Part shown: piece after piece, positions 1 through 11,639 of the stretch
Layout of the letters: every line of letters begins with the position of its first letter
Position numbering within the stretch: position 1 is the first letter of the stretch
Source: Diadema setosum
Lineage: Eukaryota; Echinodermata; Echinoidea; Diadematoida; Diadematidae
Assembly: GCF_964275005.1 (NCBI RefSeq)
Contig: NC_092694.1
Coordinates: 29,012,632 to 29,076,631, forward strand
Length of the DNA: 64,000 bases
Reading direction: 5' to 3'
The notes under the pieces: generated by a model
Databases searched by the model: none
What the model was told of the DNA's origin: nothing
What the model saw: only the letters and a program-made list of their open reading frames with translations
Made by a program: the position numbers and the translations under genes

Positions 1-1
1 T

Positions 2-1213
2 GCAGCTCAAAATTCCACAGTCGCATCAAAAAGCACCTTAGGAACCACCGTTCTCCAACGAACAATGTTTGTTGCAGAGTTGCAAACTGAAATTTTGTCG
101 CTGGGGGCTGATAACGCATATTCATCTTACAAGCCCGGAGAGGGTCAGACCGACACAACACGTCACGATTATAAAAGTGCACAGCACGAGAGTGGAACTC
201 ATGCGACACCTTATCCCATCGCTGATTGGGTGTGGCAGCCGATCACGTGGTCTTTGCAGCTGGCAATCCAGGTTTTCTCGTCAGTGCTCGGTACTGGCGG
301 GAACGCTCTTGTCATGGCAATTCTGTTACGTCGCGGTGTGGAAAGGAGCTCCGCTGACACTCTCGTCGGGAATCTTGCCGTAGCCGACTTTCTCACCTCC
401 GTCTTTCTTTTCCCGATCCCGGTTGCGCTCCATGTCCCAAAAACGGTCATTGCGGAAATGTACTGCCGAGTTGTTTTCACCTCATTCTTCCTGTGGGTAA
501 GCATCTTGAGTTCAATCTTCACGCTGACTGCCGCATCGCTAGAGCGATATGCCGCAGTGGTCCACCCCATCCGTTGGAGCCGCTACAAGAAACGCCGACA
601 TGTGAATCTTTGCCTCATTCTCATTTGGTTTGCTGCTACTGGCTTGACCACCGATCTCCTACTCGGAACCGGCGTTGACGAGGGGTCAAGATCTTGCCAA
701 GTTGAGCATCCAACCAATGCGGGGCAGATCTTCCTTGCAACGGTTTCTTTCATTTTGGGATTCGTGGTTCCCGTCTTGACAATGCTAGTAACACAGCTTT
801 TGGCTGCTCGCGCTCTTTACACACAGTCCAAACGTTTTACGGGGACCTGCAAACGTGGTGACCAATCTACCGCATCATCGCGCAGACATCTTGTGGCCAT
901 GAATCGAGTCTTGCGAATACTCCTGATACTGGTCATTATCTGCATTGTGTGCTGGGGTCCGAACGCCACTTCTTTCTTCCTGTACAATGTCCATGTCATT
1001 GACCCTAGTTTTCTTTATGGGCCAGTTGACCGTGTGCTTGTGATGCTTTCCCTGTTCAATTCCTGCGCCAATCCCGTCGTGTATTTGGTCTGGAATGTGC
1101 CATTCCGCGCAGCTGTCGTGAGGTTCTTCACCTGCACCAAGATAAGCAATAACGCCCTCTTCGGTTTGCAGGAAGAATCAACCCGGAATACCCACGTCGA
1201 AAATGTTAAATGA
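2..1213 (+). CDS. GPCR-1, rhodopsin-type (class A) receptor, 5' end outside window
   Basis: Seven-transmembrane receptor of the rhodopsin family, probably a peptide-type orphan receptor at the cell surface; the ligand is unknown. The frame is open from base 2 and its first residues align with the N-terminal ectodomain of the downstream paralogs, so the true start lies upstream of the window and the ATG at 65 is internal. Visible hallmarks are the TM1 Asn (GNALVMAILL), the TM2 Asp (NLAVADFL), Cys before TM3 (MYCRVVF) paired with a Cys in ECL2 (SRSCQVEH), ERY in place of DRY at the end of TM3, CWGP in TM6 and NPVVY in TM7. The tail carries a Cys (FFTCTKIS) that could be palmitoylated. It is intronless in the visible part and ends with TGA at 1211-1213. 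It is the first member of a tandem family of five. Confidence 0.9.
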   Translation, partial: AAQNSTVASKSTLGTTVLQRTMFVAELQTEILSLGADNAYSSYKPGEGQTDTTRHDYKSAQHESGTHATPYPIADWVWQPITWSLQLAIQVFSSVLGTGGNALVMAILLRRGVERSSADTLVGNLAVADFLTSVFLFPIPVALHVPKTVIAEMYCRVVFTSFFLWVSILSSIFTLTAASLERYAAVVHPIRWSRYKKRRHVNLCLILIWFAATGLTTDLLLGTGVDEGSRSCQVEHPTNAGQIFLATVSFILGFVVPVLTMLVTQLLAARALYTQSKRFTGTCKRGDQSTASSRRHLVAMNRVLRILLILVIICIVCWGPNATSFFLYNVHVIDPSFLYGPVDRVLVMLSLFNSCANPVVYLVWNVPFRAAVVRFFTCTKISNNALFGLQEESTRNTHVENVK

Positions 1214-4200
1214 ATCGGTTATATATCTTAGCACAAACATGTCAACAACACCGTTTCCCCTGAAGAACGTGGAAATCTACTAAAAGGAAAATCAATCTCT
1301 AAAGTTTGATCAGTTATTAATACTCTTGACACCTACTATTTTCATCCCTTTTGTGCAAGTAATTGCCAGACAAACAAGAATCATGTCCAAAATAAAAAAA
1401 AAAAAAAGCTGAGCTTGACGCGATGTCAAATTTGCGGCCTTAGGATGAACATAATAAGAGCCTATGAAGAAGAAAGTATAAGAGAGAGAGAGAGATAGAG
1501 AAATGAAAGACTTCTGCAAAGCCTGTTTGGAATAAGCACTTCAACAGGGCAATACTTCAAAATTGTAAAAAAAAAGTTTCTTATAAAACCTGCTGTTATG
1601 GATCGCGATGTCAAGAATTATTGTTGACAATTACTGAATCGCATTACTGAATATTGCTGAATCAATAATAAATTTCTGCCTGGGAAGGCGCTTTCGTTTC
1701 TAAATAAGGTTATTATGCGTGCGGTTATCATGATTATTATATTCTATTGATTGCCTGTGTTAACATTTCTTTACTTTCATGAAAATTCTGCGTTTATACT
1801 ATTCACTATGTTGAGATGGAGAAAGATAAAAAAATATATATCTTGAACTTGAACTTCACACAGACATTAGCACAAAAACGGACACGAGTACAAATTTCCT
1901 AAGTCTGGTGTTGCTCTGTAACCTTTATCATCCCCACATATCAATCTCCATTGGTTTAACAATAAATATGACTATGACTATAACTCTGTCATTCATTAAA
2001 AAAAGAAATGGAATTGTTTCGTACTTCTGTCAAGACTCTGAGGGGAACAAAAAATAAAAAAGCATTCAAATATTTAAGTGATTTCTATCGCTATAGGCAT
2101 TTTTTTTTATTCATTAGACAGCTTCTTATTGACAACGTGTAATCAGAACAATGATACAATAAACGTACTGGTTCTATACATGCATATTTCGATATTTTGA
2201 CCAAGGTCTGAATGGAGATCTAATATTTAGAGTACATGTGTTTAACAAAGATTACATACGTTCTCTCTCTTCTGCCAAATTTCCTTCTATTTCTATCTCT
2301 ATGTTTCTCCCTCTCTCTCCCTCTCCATCTCTCTTTTTCCTTTTCTTTCTCTCTCTCTCTTTTCCTGTCTCTGCAATAATAACAAGATACCAAGCATCAA
2401 CTGACTATTCTCGTCATTATGTGGTAACTGTTTGGTGTTGATCTTGTTGTTTTGTTAAATTAATCTCCCATCCTGGTATTTTTATGTTTGTTTTTTTTTT
2501 TTTGGTGTTGATCTTGTTCATTTGTTAAGTTCATCACCCATCCGCAAGAATTTCAAGAAACTTGAAAGTCTTACAGTTATAAACGCATGCCATGCACTGA
2601 GCGGGCGCGGTCTAGCAGAAATAATCGTTGCGAAAATCAATAGTGCAGACTTTCCCTTGCAAATAGAAAAAGAGTAAATTGAGAAACACGGGGAAATTAC
2701 CTTCCATCAGATGCGAGCAATTCTATCTCTACATCACCACAAAGAACAGACTCCCATCAGGGCCGACTCTGGTAGCTATTGTTCATTGTGGTGGTACGGG
2801 GAGGGGGATATGAATGTTTCTCTCGCTGATGCTGCCCTTGTACTTGATGTTGTTAATTCTATTCATCTTATAGAATTTTTTTTTCTCGGTTATTTCAGTA
2901 TAGTTCAATTACGCAGTTAAAAGCGCTGTACATTCTTGAAAATCTTTTAGGCGTATGAATCAACGATGTATATTTTACGCAACATTCTTCACACTGCACC
3001 CCTCCCCCTCCCCTTTCCCCATCTTCTCTCTTCTAAAGTCAACTGGTGGATGTCTTACAAGGAATGTTTCAACGCTTGTCCTTGCCCATGGAATGGCAAT
3101 GAGGCTTCAGTTAAATCTATGCAATCTCTTATTGGTCTTTACACGATCGTCTGCCTAACTTACTGCTTGTTAAAAAACAACAACTAACCTAAATCAGAAT
3201 TGATAAGTGATTTTTTTTTTTCAAATTCCAACCTCCCCCACACTGAAAAACGTTCCGCGGCCCCTGATCTGTATAAATTTTCAGTTATTTCAGCCTTATA
3301 GAGAAAATGCATAAGAACAATTAAATAGCACTTTGGGAAATCCCTTGAAGGTTTGTTGACATAATTATGTTACATGTTTTACCATTCTTGTTCAAAACTT
3401 TAAAGTGCATGCATAGATTACAGTTCACATCCGAATTTAAAAAAAGAACAAAAGCTGTGACACTAATTTTGAAATTTGACTCTCGATGGGACATCCTAGA
3501 GAGGAACAAACAAACAAACAAATTAGTAATGTTATATCTCCGAAAATATTTGGAAAACATTTTTCGCATATTTTCTAAATGGAAATAGAATAAAAATATG
3601 ATCCATGAAATATACACGTATTTCAAGTCTTTCTACAGCTTTACAGTTGTCATTATTATACGAAATCTTGTTTTTATCCCACTTATTTCCTGACTGTCGT
3701 TTCAACATTATCTATTTCGTATTTCTTTCATTTCTCAAAAAATAAAAATGCTTTGATCGTTTTCAAATAAAGCTAGCTCACATCCATGATCGCCTATTTC
3801 AGGTACAATTGTACGTCGCGTGTGAAAGACATTTCTGTGATTTCCCGTCACGTTTATACTCCTGCCAATCAACCAATTAAATAATTCGTTAAGTGGTAAT
3901 TCAATTGAAACAATACGATTCATTTCGTGTCTGTCGGTCATTCAATTTAACACAAGCAGCAGGAAATTCCATTTTAAAGAATGCGATTTTGTTTTTGCGC
4001 GGTCAAAAGCATCAAAAGGAAAAGAAAAACGTTCTCCAGCAAGCAATGTTATTTTTGAGCAATCAAAAGTGTTAATAGGAAAAACGGGAGAACCTTGGCA
4101 TACGCCATTTATTAAATCAAAATATTATTTCCATAAAAGATTTAAATTCTATTTCAAGGTTTGAAATTCTTTTTAAAAAAGAGAAAGTTTCTGGTTATTT

Positions 4201-4633
4201 GCCGAATGGGTATAACCACACCATGGTTAACTATTGACCTAACTGGCGTTCCCCAAACTCATCCCCATTTTTATATTCTCGGTATACCTGATACGAACTT
4301 CACATTCTTGAGTTTATTGCGTTCATTTCGAATACGTCTGCTCATTAACGAATTTTAATGACTGGGAAGACAAAGATATTACGAATTGACGAGTCTGAAA
4401 AACAGTTGACGAATATCACTGCTCAAAATGTTAAATTTCAAGAGAAAAGTTAAAATTGACCTGGACATCCTATGTCATGTAGCTGGAAGTTTAATTACGC
4501 TGATTACTGATAATCTTGATCATTAGCGGAATCATGCAATCAATCTTACAAAAAAGAGGAAATAATCTACTACGCTCAATATTCAACCCTGTCTGATACT
4601 CGTGCATCATTTTCTTTCCTAATTTGCCTCCCT
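1214..4633. other. GPCR-1/GPCR-2 spacer: 5' flank of unit A
   Basis: No credible gene. From about 1840 the sequence is a diverged copy of the flank that precedes GPCR-3, -4 and -5. Shared blocks include the segment around 1900-2000 (compare 13560-13690), a CT-rich tract at 2265-2370, a block at 2600-2770 (compare 14210-14400, 23660-23830 and 33260-33430) and the block at 3040-3180 (compare 14755-14880). Short ORFs here are open by chance in AT-rich DNA. Confidence 0.6.
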
Positions 4634-4635
4634 AG
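4634..4635 (+). promoter_or_regulatory. Splice-acceptor-like AG upstream of GPCR-2 ATG
   Basis: A pyrimidine-rich stretch ending in CCTAG lies 38 bases before the first ATG, at the position where GPCR-3, -4 and -5 have the same kind of site. It suggests that the ancestral gene had a spliced 5' leader exon. Confidence 0.45.
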
Positions 4636-5005
4636 AATAGAAAAGGAAAGGATAAAAATCAGTGAATTTCTTCATGGTCAACTTGAGTAGAAAAAAAAAA
4701 ATGGCTACACTGGATGCATTCGTCGTTTTCGTGACCCTGATGGCAACGCCTGACAGACTGTCTCCTCAGAAGCCGACCTCTATGAACTATCCGGACATAG
4801 AGGCAGCTACGACACCGAAAGTTGGTGTCGCAGCTTAAAATTTGACAGCCACATCGACGAGCGGTCAGGGAACCACTGTTCTACAACGGACAACGTTTGC
4901 TTTACAGGTTGAAATAGACGTATTGTCGCTCGGGGCAGAGAATTCGTGTTCATTTTGCCCGCTCGGAGAGTGTCAGACTGACACAACATATTACGATAAC
5001 ACTAA

Positions 5006-5791
5006 AGGCCCGGTCCCACTGCACTTACGGATGCAAAGAGGATGTAAAGCGTACAAAAAATCCTGCCATCCGTTGGAAAACGCTACGAATCCGCTGTGTA
5101 CCCATCGCATACGTGTTTCATCCGCTCTATCCATCGAGCATCCGTCCACTGTGATTTCATCCGCGCAAAAAGTTTTAAGCTGCTTAAAACTTTTAGAACG
5201 GATGAACTTTCCGCTGTGTACGATGTAAATCCGCGACATACGAGCAACAAACGTTGTATGTCCGTGCGGCATCCCTTAAACGTCCGCTGCATCCTCTCTG
5301 CATCCTCTGGGCATCCTCGCAACTCACATCCGCTGCAGCTAAAAACGGAAAGAGGGAGGAAAGATATGGTACGTGGAACGTCTTTACAGCGTTAATAGCA
5401 CGTTAATAGAAAGGATGTAAGCGTATGCATCTCGTATATAAAGCATTTCGAAAGCATCCCCTCTGCATCCGCTCTGCATCCGCTCTGCATCCACTCTGCA
5501 TCCGCTTTTTCTGCTATGCGTCCGTTTCGCAATTATCTCCGGTAACCCCTTCGGAGCTGTCATCCCCTTCCATCCGCTTTCATCCGCTAGGCTTCCGATG
5601 AACATCCGTTTAACATCCCCGCTACATACTACCCACGTCCGTTCTATTTCCGTTCTGTTACCGCCAATTTTCGCCAATTTTGTCAATTTCTGGAGCGGAT
5701 GAAAGCGGATGAAGCCATCCCCGAAATTTTGCTCGTCCGCTGTGTCCTTTCTGCATACGCTTTGTGTCCGTCGGCCAGTGGGACCGGGCCT
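5006..5791. mobile_element. Non-autonomous PIF/Harbinger-like element (MITE) in GPCR-2
   Basis: The 16-bp terminal inverted repeats AGGCCCGGTCCCACTG are perfect, and a TAA target duplication lies on both sides (5003-5005 and 5792-5794). Removing it restores the receptor reading frame around the junction. It encodes no transposase. The interior has short CATCC/TCCGCT-type repeats around 5440-5600. The family assignment rests on the 3-bp TWA-type duplication. Confidence 0.85.
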
Positions 5792-5888
5792 TAAAGCAGA
5801 GCGGAGCAGTGAAACCCGCACGACACCTTATATTGACGCTTATTGGGTGTGGCAGCCGATCACGTGGGCATTGCGGCTTGGACTCCAG

Positions 5889-6170
5889 GACCCCGTTTAT
5901 AGTGCGAGGCTCGGCCCATCCCCGCTTCGGTGTAAACGCGCAAAAGGCCAAATGCGAGGCCAAAATTGGCCTCGCATTTGGCCTCGCTCTGGAGGTGGTC
6001 TCGGCCTCGGCCGAGCCGCGGCAGAGCCCGGCCGTTTCTCAGTGTAAACGCAAACTGGGCCAATTGCGCTGCCAATTTTAGTCTGGCTTCCAAACCCTCT
6101 GCCCGTACTATTTCGCTATACAGGATATTAACCCCCTCAACGTCGAAAGCTAGTATAGTTTAAGGTGGTT
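5889..6170 (-). mobile_element. Truncated GC-rich MITE replacing TM1-TM4 of GPCR-2
   Basis: Starts with GACCCCGTTTATAGTGCG, the terminal repeat of the elements clustered at 45.9-47.65 kb, and continues through the same subterminal blocks (TGGCCTCGCATTTGGCC, CAAACTGGGCCAA) to the TAGTTTAAGGTGG block. It therefore corresponds to one end of that family, in inverted orientation. No second terminal repeat is present, so it is a fragment, and the host sequence between its borders is deleted. Confidence 0.75.
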
Positions 6171-6777
6171 TTGGATTCTTAGCCTTGTTCTCATCTGGTT
6201 TGCAGCCACATGCCTGACCACCGAGCTCCTCCTCGGAACTAGAGTTGACGAGGCGTCCAGCTCATGCCAAGATGAGCATCCAACCTATTCGGGACAGATT
6301 GTCCTTGCTTTGGTTGCTTTCGTTTTTGGCTTCGTGTTTCCGGCCTCGACAATGTTAGTCACACAGCTTTTTGCTGCTCACGCTCTGTACAAGCAATCAA
6401 AACAATTTACCGGGACCTGCGAACGTGGCGACAAATCTACTGCATCGTTCAGACATCTTGTAGCCATGAATCGCGTTTTGGGAATGCTCCTCATCGTAAT
6501 CATTATCTACATTTTGTGTTGGGGTCCGAACGCCACGGCTTTCTTTCTATACAACTTGCACGTTCTTGACCCCAATTTTCTCTATGGACCAATTGATCGT
6601 GTTCTAACGGCACTGGCTTTGTGTAACTCTTGCGCCAATCCCATCGTATATTTGGTCTGGAACGCATCATTTCGTGCAGCTGTCGTAAAATTCTTCACCT
6701 GTACCAAGATAAGTAATAACGCCCTCTTCGGCTTGCAGGAAGAATCAACCCGAAGTAGCCCCCTTGAGAATGTTTAG

Positions 6778-8699
6778 CGGATCTGTTATTAGACACTCTT
6801 TCGATAAGTAGAAATCAATCAGAAAACGTTAATCAGACATAACCATAACGGACTACATTATTTACATCTGCAATTAACTGAACAACAAACTAAAATTATA
6901 TATTCAATAAAATCATTTAAACTTAAAATATCAAGCCTTGTTTTGTCTAGAACCATTTCATTTCAGATGCATAACAAAACAGAAATTGGATGATTGAAAA
7001 AAAGGAAAATTATGAAAACGCGACTATCCTCTAAAATTTACCAGTCCGTTGTGTCCATTAAGCGTTAATTGGTAGCATGATTATAATGCGTAGTTATTCA
7101 TCGAATTTAGATTCTATTTACAATGATAATCATAATAAAATGAATAAAATATTGATAACAGCATGAATGAACTCTTATGCTAATGCCTTAAAATGAAAGA
7201 ATTTAACGATTTTATCGGGCTTATCAGGTATTTATTTCAAATCAAGGGTGTATAACGTAGAGCAGACTCTGTTTTTGCGAAAAATAGATGGAGCAAAGTT
7301 AACAGAGCTGATGAACGAAAATACAAAGTTGTCATGGAGTTGAAGTATCAGATAGTATACTGTAATAATGTTATAATAATAATTACAAAGTATCATTTAT
7401 GATCTAAATTATGTTCTAAGTCATTTATACAGTGATGCATATATTGCTGGCGCGCGGGCGGTAAGCCAGTGCACTGCGGTTTGTGTGTTTTTTTATTAGA
7501 AAAAAAAAAAAAAAACTTTGAGAAGACGATCAGAAGATAAATGCAGTTACCGAATATGCCGTGACTAATTGTGTGAACATGTTCGTGTGTCCAGAAAATA
7601 ATTTTGTCAATGAGAGAAGCTGCTAACTTCCACAGGTTCTGGTTCTGGTCACGAAAACGTTGAAGTTACCATTTTTGTCGTATTCCTTAATAAGCAAGAG
7701 ACAGATCTGCGACGCGAACGCAAAGACACCGCCGATTAGGCAAAAAAAAAAAAAGAAGAAAAGAAATAATAATAACAATGGCCGGCACAGAGTGAAGAGG
7801 TTACGCGATCTCCATTTGTCAGTGGTCGTGGTTAAGTTTGTTTCCTACAGGACCCAACAATTTGTCATCTCATATCGCGTCGTCATTCTAGAACAGATAA
7901 CAGCTATCAAAACAGTAAAACATGCTAAAGGTGGAAACTGCTTGGATAGGCGATGGTCGAGTATAACTATAACTATCCCACGCGACGATCCGACAAATTT
8001 CATCTTCCATTAATGAGAACCGCACATGCCCAAAGTACATTTCTTTATACCGGACCCAGAATAATCTAGATAATAGTTTAAAAGATTCCCCCAAATTTGT
8101 TACATTTAAATACAAATTCAGAAAACAACCACTCTCTACCTATAATTCTAGATAATATAAATTGTTTTAATTTATGCTTGAGCTTTCACCTGTCCTGATG
8201 TCGCAGCACTTGGCGTGTTCTGTATGCAGACCTCTCTTCTTTCTTCTCTCCTCTTCCTTTCCTGTCTTTTGTTCTTCGTAGACTTGTATTGTTACCGTCT
8301 TCTCTCCTCTCGGTACTGTCTCGCGTCTTATATGTGTATGGGTAATGTGTGTACGTGTGTGTTGTCCTTGTCATATTTTCCCAGTACACGTGGTTCAGTG
8401 AACAGTGTCCGGGCATTAGCACTGATATTCTATTTTATCTTTTTAATTTTTCCGACCTGCGTATCTCAATATAACTACATGTATACCCTTACAAATGACT
8501 TAATTAATCTATATTAAATACAATACATGTAGTTATAAAAAAAAAACCTCGAATAATAAATTATTTACTCATTATTTATCTAGCGATCCACGTCTCACAA
8601 GCTTTGCTTTTAAGTGGATCACTATTTTCCATAAACGAAACTATTTTCCGCATGCCCACGAAGTATCATTATTTCATGCATTGTTCCTCCTAATTATTG

Positions 8700-8755
<56 letters not shown>

Positions 8756-9076
8756 TAATTTCTCTCGGATACTACATGAATCTTTTGCAAATGTTTGAAC
8801 AATACATGTATTATTTCATGACATGTTACTTTGTACTATGTTTTGATTTTCGTTGATTGGAAATAAACTATGATTGAATTGAATTAAATTGGATTGAATT
8901 GAATTGAATTGAATTGAGTGATAGCGAAGATTAAGACTACAAACAATGGAACTATTGTGTTTGTGTGTGTGTGTGCGTGTTTGTGTGTGTATACACTCTT
9001 AATTCATTGAGTTTAAAATAAATCAAAAAGATTAACTAAGAACAGACCTATTCTTCACTTTTCTTGTTATCAATTA
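6778..9076. other. Spacer after GPCR-2
   Basis: No supported gene. It contains poly-A/T tracts, an (AT)n run at 8704-8750, a TTGAA-type tandem run at 8870-8918 and a GT-rich run at 8957-8992. The stretch at about 8040-8920 may be the 3' end of a LINE (see separate entry). Confidence 0.5.
8040..8920 (+). mobile_element. Possible LINE 3' end with (TTGAA)n tail
   Basis: A short reading resembling the Phe/Lys-rich C-terminal end of a LINE ORF2 (NLDNSLKDSPKF, then KFRKQ) is followed by non-coding sequence, an AATAAA-type motif near 8860 and a pentameric TTGAA-like microsatellite at 8870-8918, a common arrangement for LINE 3' ends. It is too degenerate to assign a family. Confidence 0.3.
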
Positions 9077-11512
9077 CAGTTAAACTCGCATAAGTCGATC
9101 TTCTCGGGACTGAGCAAAACACATCGACTTAGGCGAGTTTCGACTTGTACGTAAGTCGAAAAAAATCGACTTTAAGTTACACCACACGTACATATGTATA
9201 ATGTACATGTATGTTGTCTACTCTGGAGCCGAGAGCTGGAGCGGTGTGCCCGATATTTGCCCTTCAGCAAGACCCCAAAATGATTGATTTTTATTTTTTG
9301 GTGGCCCAAACAAAAAAAAACAAACAAAACAACCAAAAAAAAAAAAACCAAGCAAAACTAAATCGGTCCTACGTTCGGTCCGAAAGTTACCGTTATTTAT
9401 TTCTGATTGTAAAAGCAATTATCCACCATTTACAAGTATTTTAACACCTTCCGGAGCCGAATATTGCCGTTAATCATTTTCAAATGTAAAAACAAGCAAC
9501 CGACATTCATTCTAGGATCTTACGGAGCTGAATATCATCCTTATTCATTTCCGAGCGTGAAAGCAAATATCCGCTTTTTATTTCATCATCTAAATGAGCC
9601 GATTGATACCGTTAATCATTTCCAAATGTAAAAGAAACAATCTGTTACTTATTTTAGCATCGTACGGAGCAGAATATTACCGTTATTCGATCTCCAAATT
9701 CAAAAGCAAACACCTGACATTTATTTTATGATCGTAAGGAGCCGAATGTTACTGCTGTCCACTTCCGAAAGTGTAATGAATCATCTGACATTTATTTTGG
9801 CATCTTCAGGAGTCGAATGTTACATGCTATTTACTTTCGAACGTAAAAGCGAACTTTCGGCAATTATTTCATCATCGTACTGAGTTGAATACCATAGTTA
9901 TTCATTTCCGAACGCCAAAGCAAACATTCAACATTTATTTTAGCATCTTCCGGAGCTGAATGTTATTGCTATTTACTTTCGAACATAAAAGCAAACATAA
10001 GACATTCATTTTATCATCGGACGGAGTTGAATACTATTGTTATTCATTTCCGAACGTTAAAGCAAATATCAAACATTAACTTAACCATCAAACGCAGCTA
10101 AATGTTACTGTTATTCATTTCGAAATTTAAAAGCAAACATCCGACAGCTATTTAGCATCGTATGGAGAAGAATATTTCTGCTATTCACTTCCGAACGTAA
10201 AAACAATCATCTGACATTTATTTTAGCATCTTCTGGAGCCGAATGTTATTGCTATTTACTTTCGAAAGTAAAAGCAAACACCCGACATTTATCTCATCGT
10301 CGTACGAAGTTGATTATTATTGTTATTCATTTCCGAACGTCAAAGGGATAATTCGACATTTACTTTAGCATCTTCCGGAGCTGAATGTTAATGTTATTTA
10401 CTTTCGAACGTAAAAGTAAACGTCCGACATTTATTTCATCATCGTACGAAGTTGATTATTATTATTATTCATTTCCGAACGTCAAAGGGATAATTCGACA
10501 TTTACTTTAGCATCTTCCGGAGCTGAATGTAATTGTTATTTACTTTCGAACGTAAAAGTAAACATCCGGCATTTATTTTATCATCGTATGGAGTTGAATA
10601 TCATTATTGTTCATATCCGAACGTCAAAGCAAACATTCGACATTTATTTCAGCATCTTCCGGATACTTTTTTTTATCCTTATTCATTTCCGAACGCAAAA
10701 TCAAATCTCTGACATTCCAAAAGTATAAACAAACATCCGACATTTATTTTAGTATTATACAGAATCGAATATTACCGTTATTTATTTCCAAAATTAAAAG
10801 AGCAAACATCTGACATTTATTCAGCATCTTATAGAACCGATTGTTACCGCTTCATTTCCAAAACTGAAGGCAAACATTCGGCTTTTTTGGTGGCCCGGCG
10901 TGCGTCTTTGGTGACCCCGGTCGCAAATTAACCATTCGCGAAATCGTGATTCGATTCGCGAAAAGACTCCGCTAAATATAAGGCATAGATCGCTACAATC
11001 GGCAGGGGCTACGTCGTCCTTTCACCAGGTCTCGTTACAAAACCAAAATCTCGCCTGAGTTCTTGCGTTACCTATCGTTAATGTTAACGAAACATCGTTA
11101 ATTTGCGCTAGGGATCGTTACTCATCGTTGCTACAAACGTTAATTTTCCCGATCGTTAGTTTGCGTTACTAACGATTCAGGTGAAACCGCTTGCGTTAAT
11201 GAAACGTTAATGTTTATTTACGCAGTTTCTTTTGGTATATACTGTATATAAACAAAAACTGGCGTCTTGTGATTTTGACAGTGATTTATTACACAATAAA
11301 ATCTTATTCGACTTAGGCACAGTGAATTCAATTGTTTTTCCGTGAAAGTGTTCTTGGAATTTCATCGACTTAAGCGAGTATTCGACTTAAAAAATTCGAC
11401 TTATGAGTGAATTAATACACGTAAGTCAATGGGGAAAAATCGGGACTTTTTAAAATTATCGACTTGCGCGATTATTCGACATATGCGATGTCGACTTAGG
11501 CGAGTTTAACTG
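9077..11512. mobile_element. Pogo/Tc1-mariner-type non-autonomous element, 2.4 kb
   Basis: Begins CAGTTAAACTCGC and ends with its reverse complement, flanked by TA on both sides (9075-9076 and 11513-11514). Subterminal regions contain repeated AAGTCGA motifs on both strands, as in pogo/Tigger-like families. No transposase is visible. The interior is dominated by a 71-bp tandem array (separate entry), followed by a GATCGTTA/AACGTTAA-rich segment at 11060-11210. Confidence 0.85.
9372..10885. repeat. 71-bp tandem repeat array (about 21 copies)
   Basis: A monomer of about 71 bp with the recognisable core TTATTCATTTCCGAACGT plus CGACATTTATTTTAGCATC recurs about 21 times. In the middle of the array two monomer types alternate (TTATTCATTTCCGAACG and TATTTACTTTCGAACG), giving a 142-bp higher-order period. 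The copies around 10320-10460 and 10462-10600 are nearly identical. The array lies entirely within the pogo-type element. Confidence 0.9.
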
Positions 11513-11639
11513 TATATACCGCCCATCAAGTTTTAACGCTGAAAATTCTGAAGCTGTGATTATTCAAACATAGACATTTCGAATATAGACTATTTTTTAC
11601 TTGGCCATATAAACTGTATGAGTTGCAAAAAGTCATTAC

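Larger units (their letters stand above)
4674..6777 (+). pseudogene. GPCR-2, interrupted rhodopsin-type receptor pseudogene
   Basis: Second copy of the GPCR family. The start matches its paralogs (MVNLSR...MATLDA, ATG at 4674 with a second in-frame ATG at 4701), with a signal-peptide-like hydrophobic N-terminus. It is broken in three ways. An in-frame TAA replaces a Gln codon at 4836-4838. A 786-bp transposon with a TAA target duplication sits in the ectodomain (5006-5791). From the start of TM1 to the start of TM4, about 115 codons are missing and replaced by a GC-rich transposon fragment (5889-6170). From about 6171 the receptor resumes: TM4 (ILSLVLIWF), ECL2 Cys, TM5, TM6 with CWGP and TM7 with NPIVY are open to TAG at 6775-6777. 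No seven-TM protein can be made. The intact 3' half suggests recent decay or exchange with relatives. Confidence 0.9.

Noticed and set aside
5658-6163. Arg/Ala/Gly-rich ORFs over the MITEs in GPCR-2 and at 45.9-47.7 kb
   Set aside because: They are translations of GC-rich palindromic repeats in several frames, not genes.
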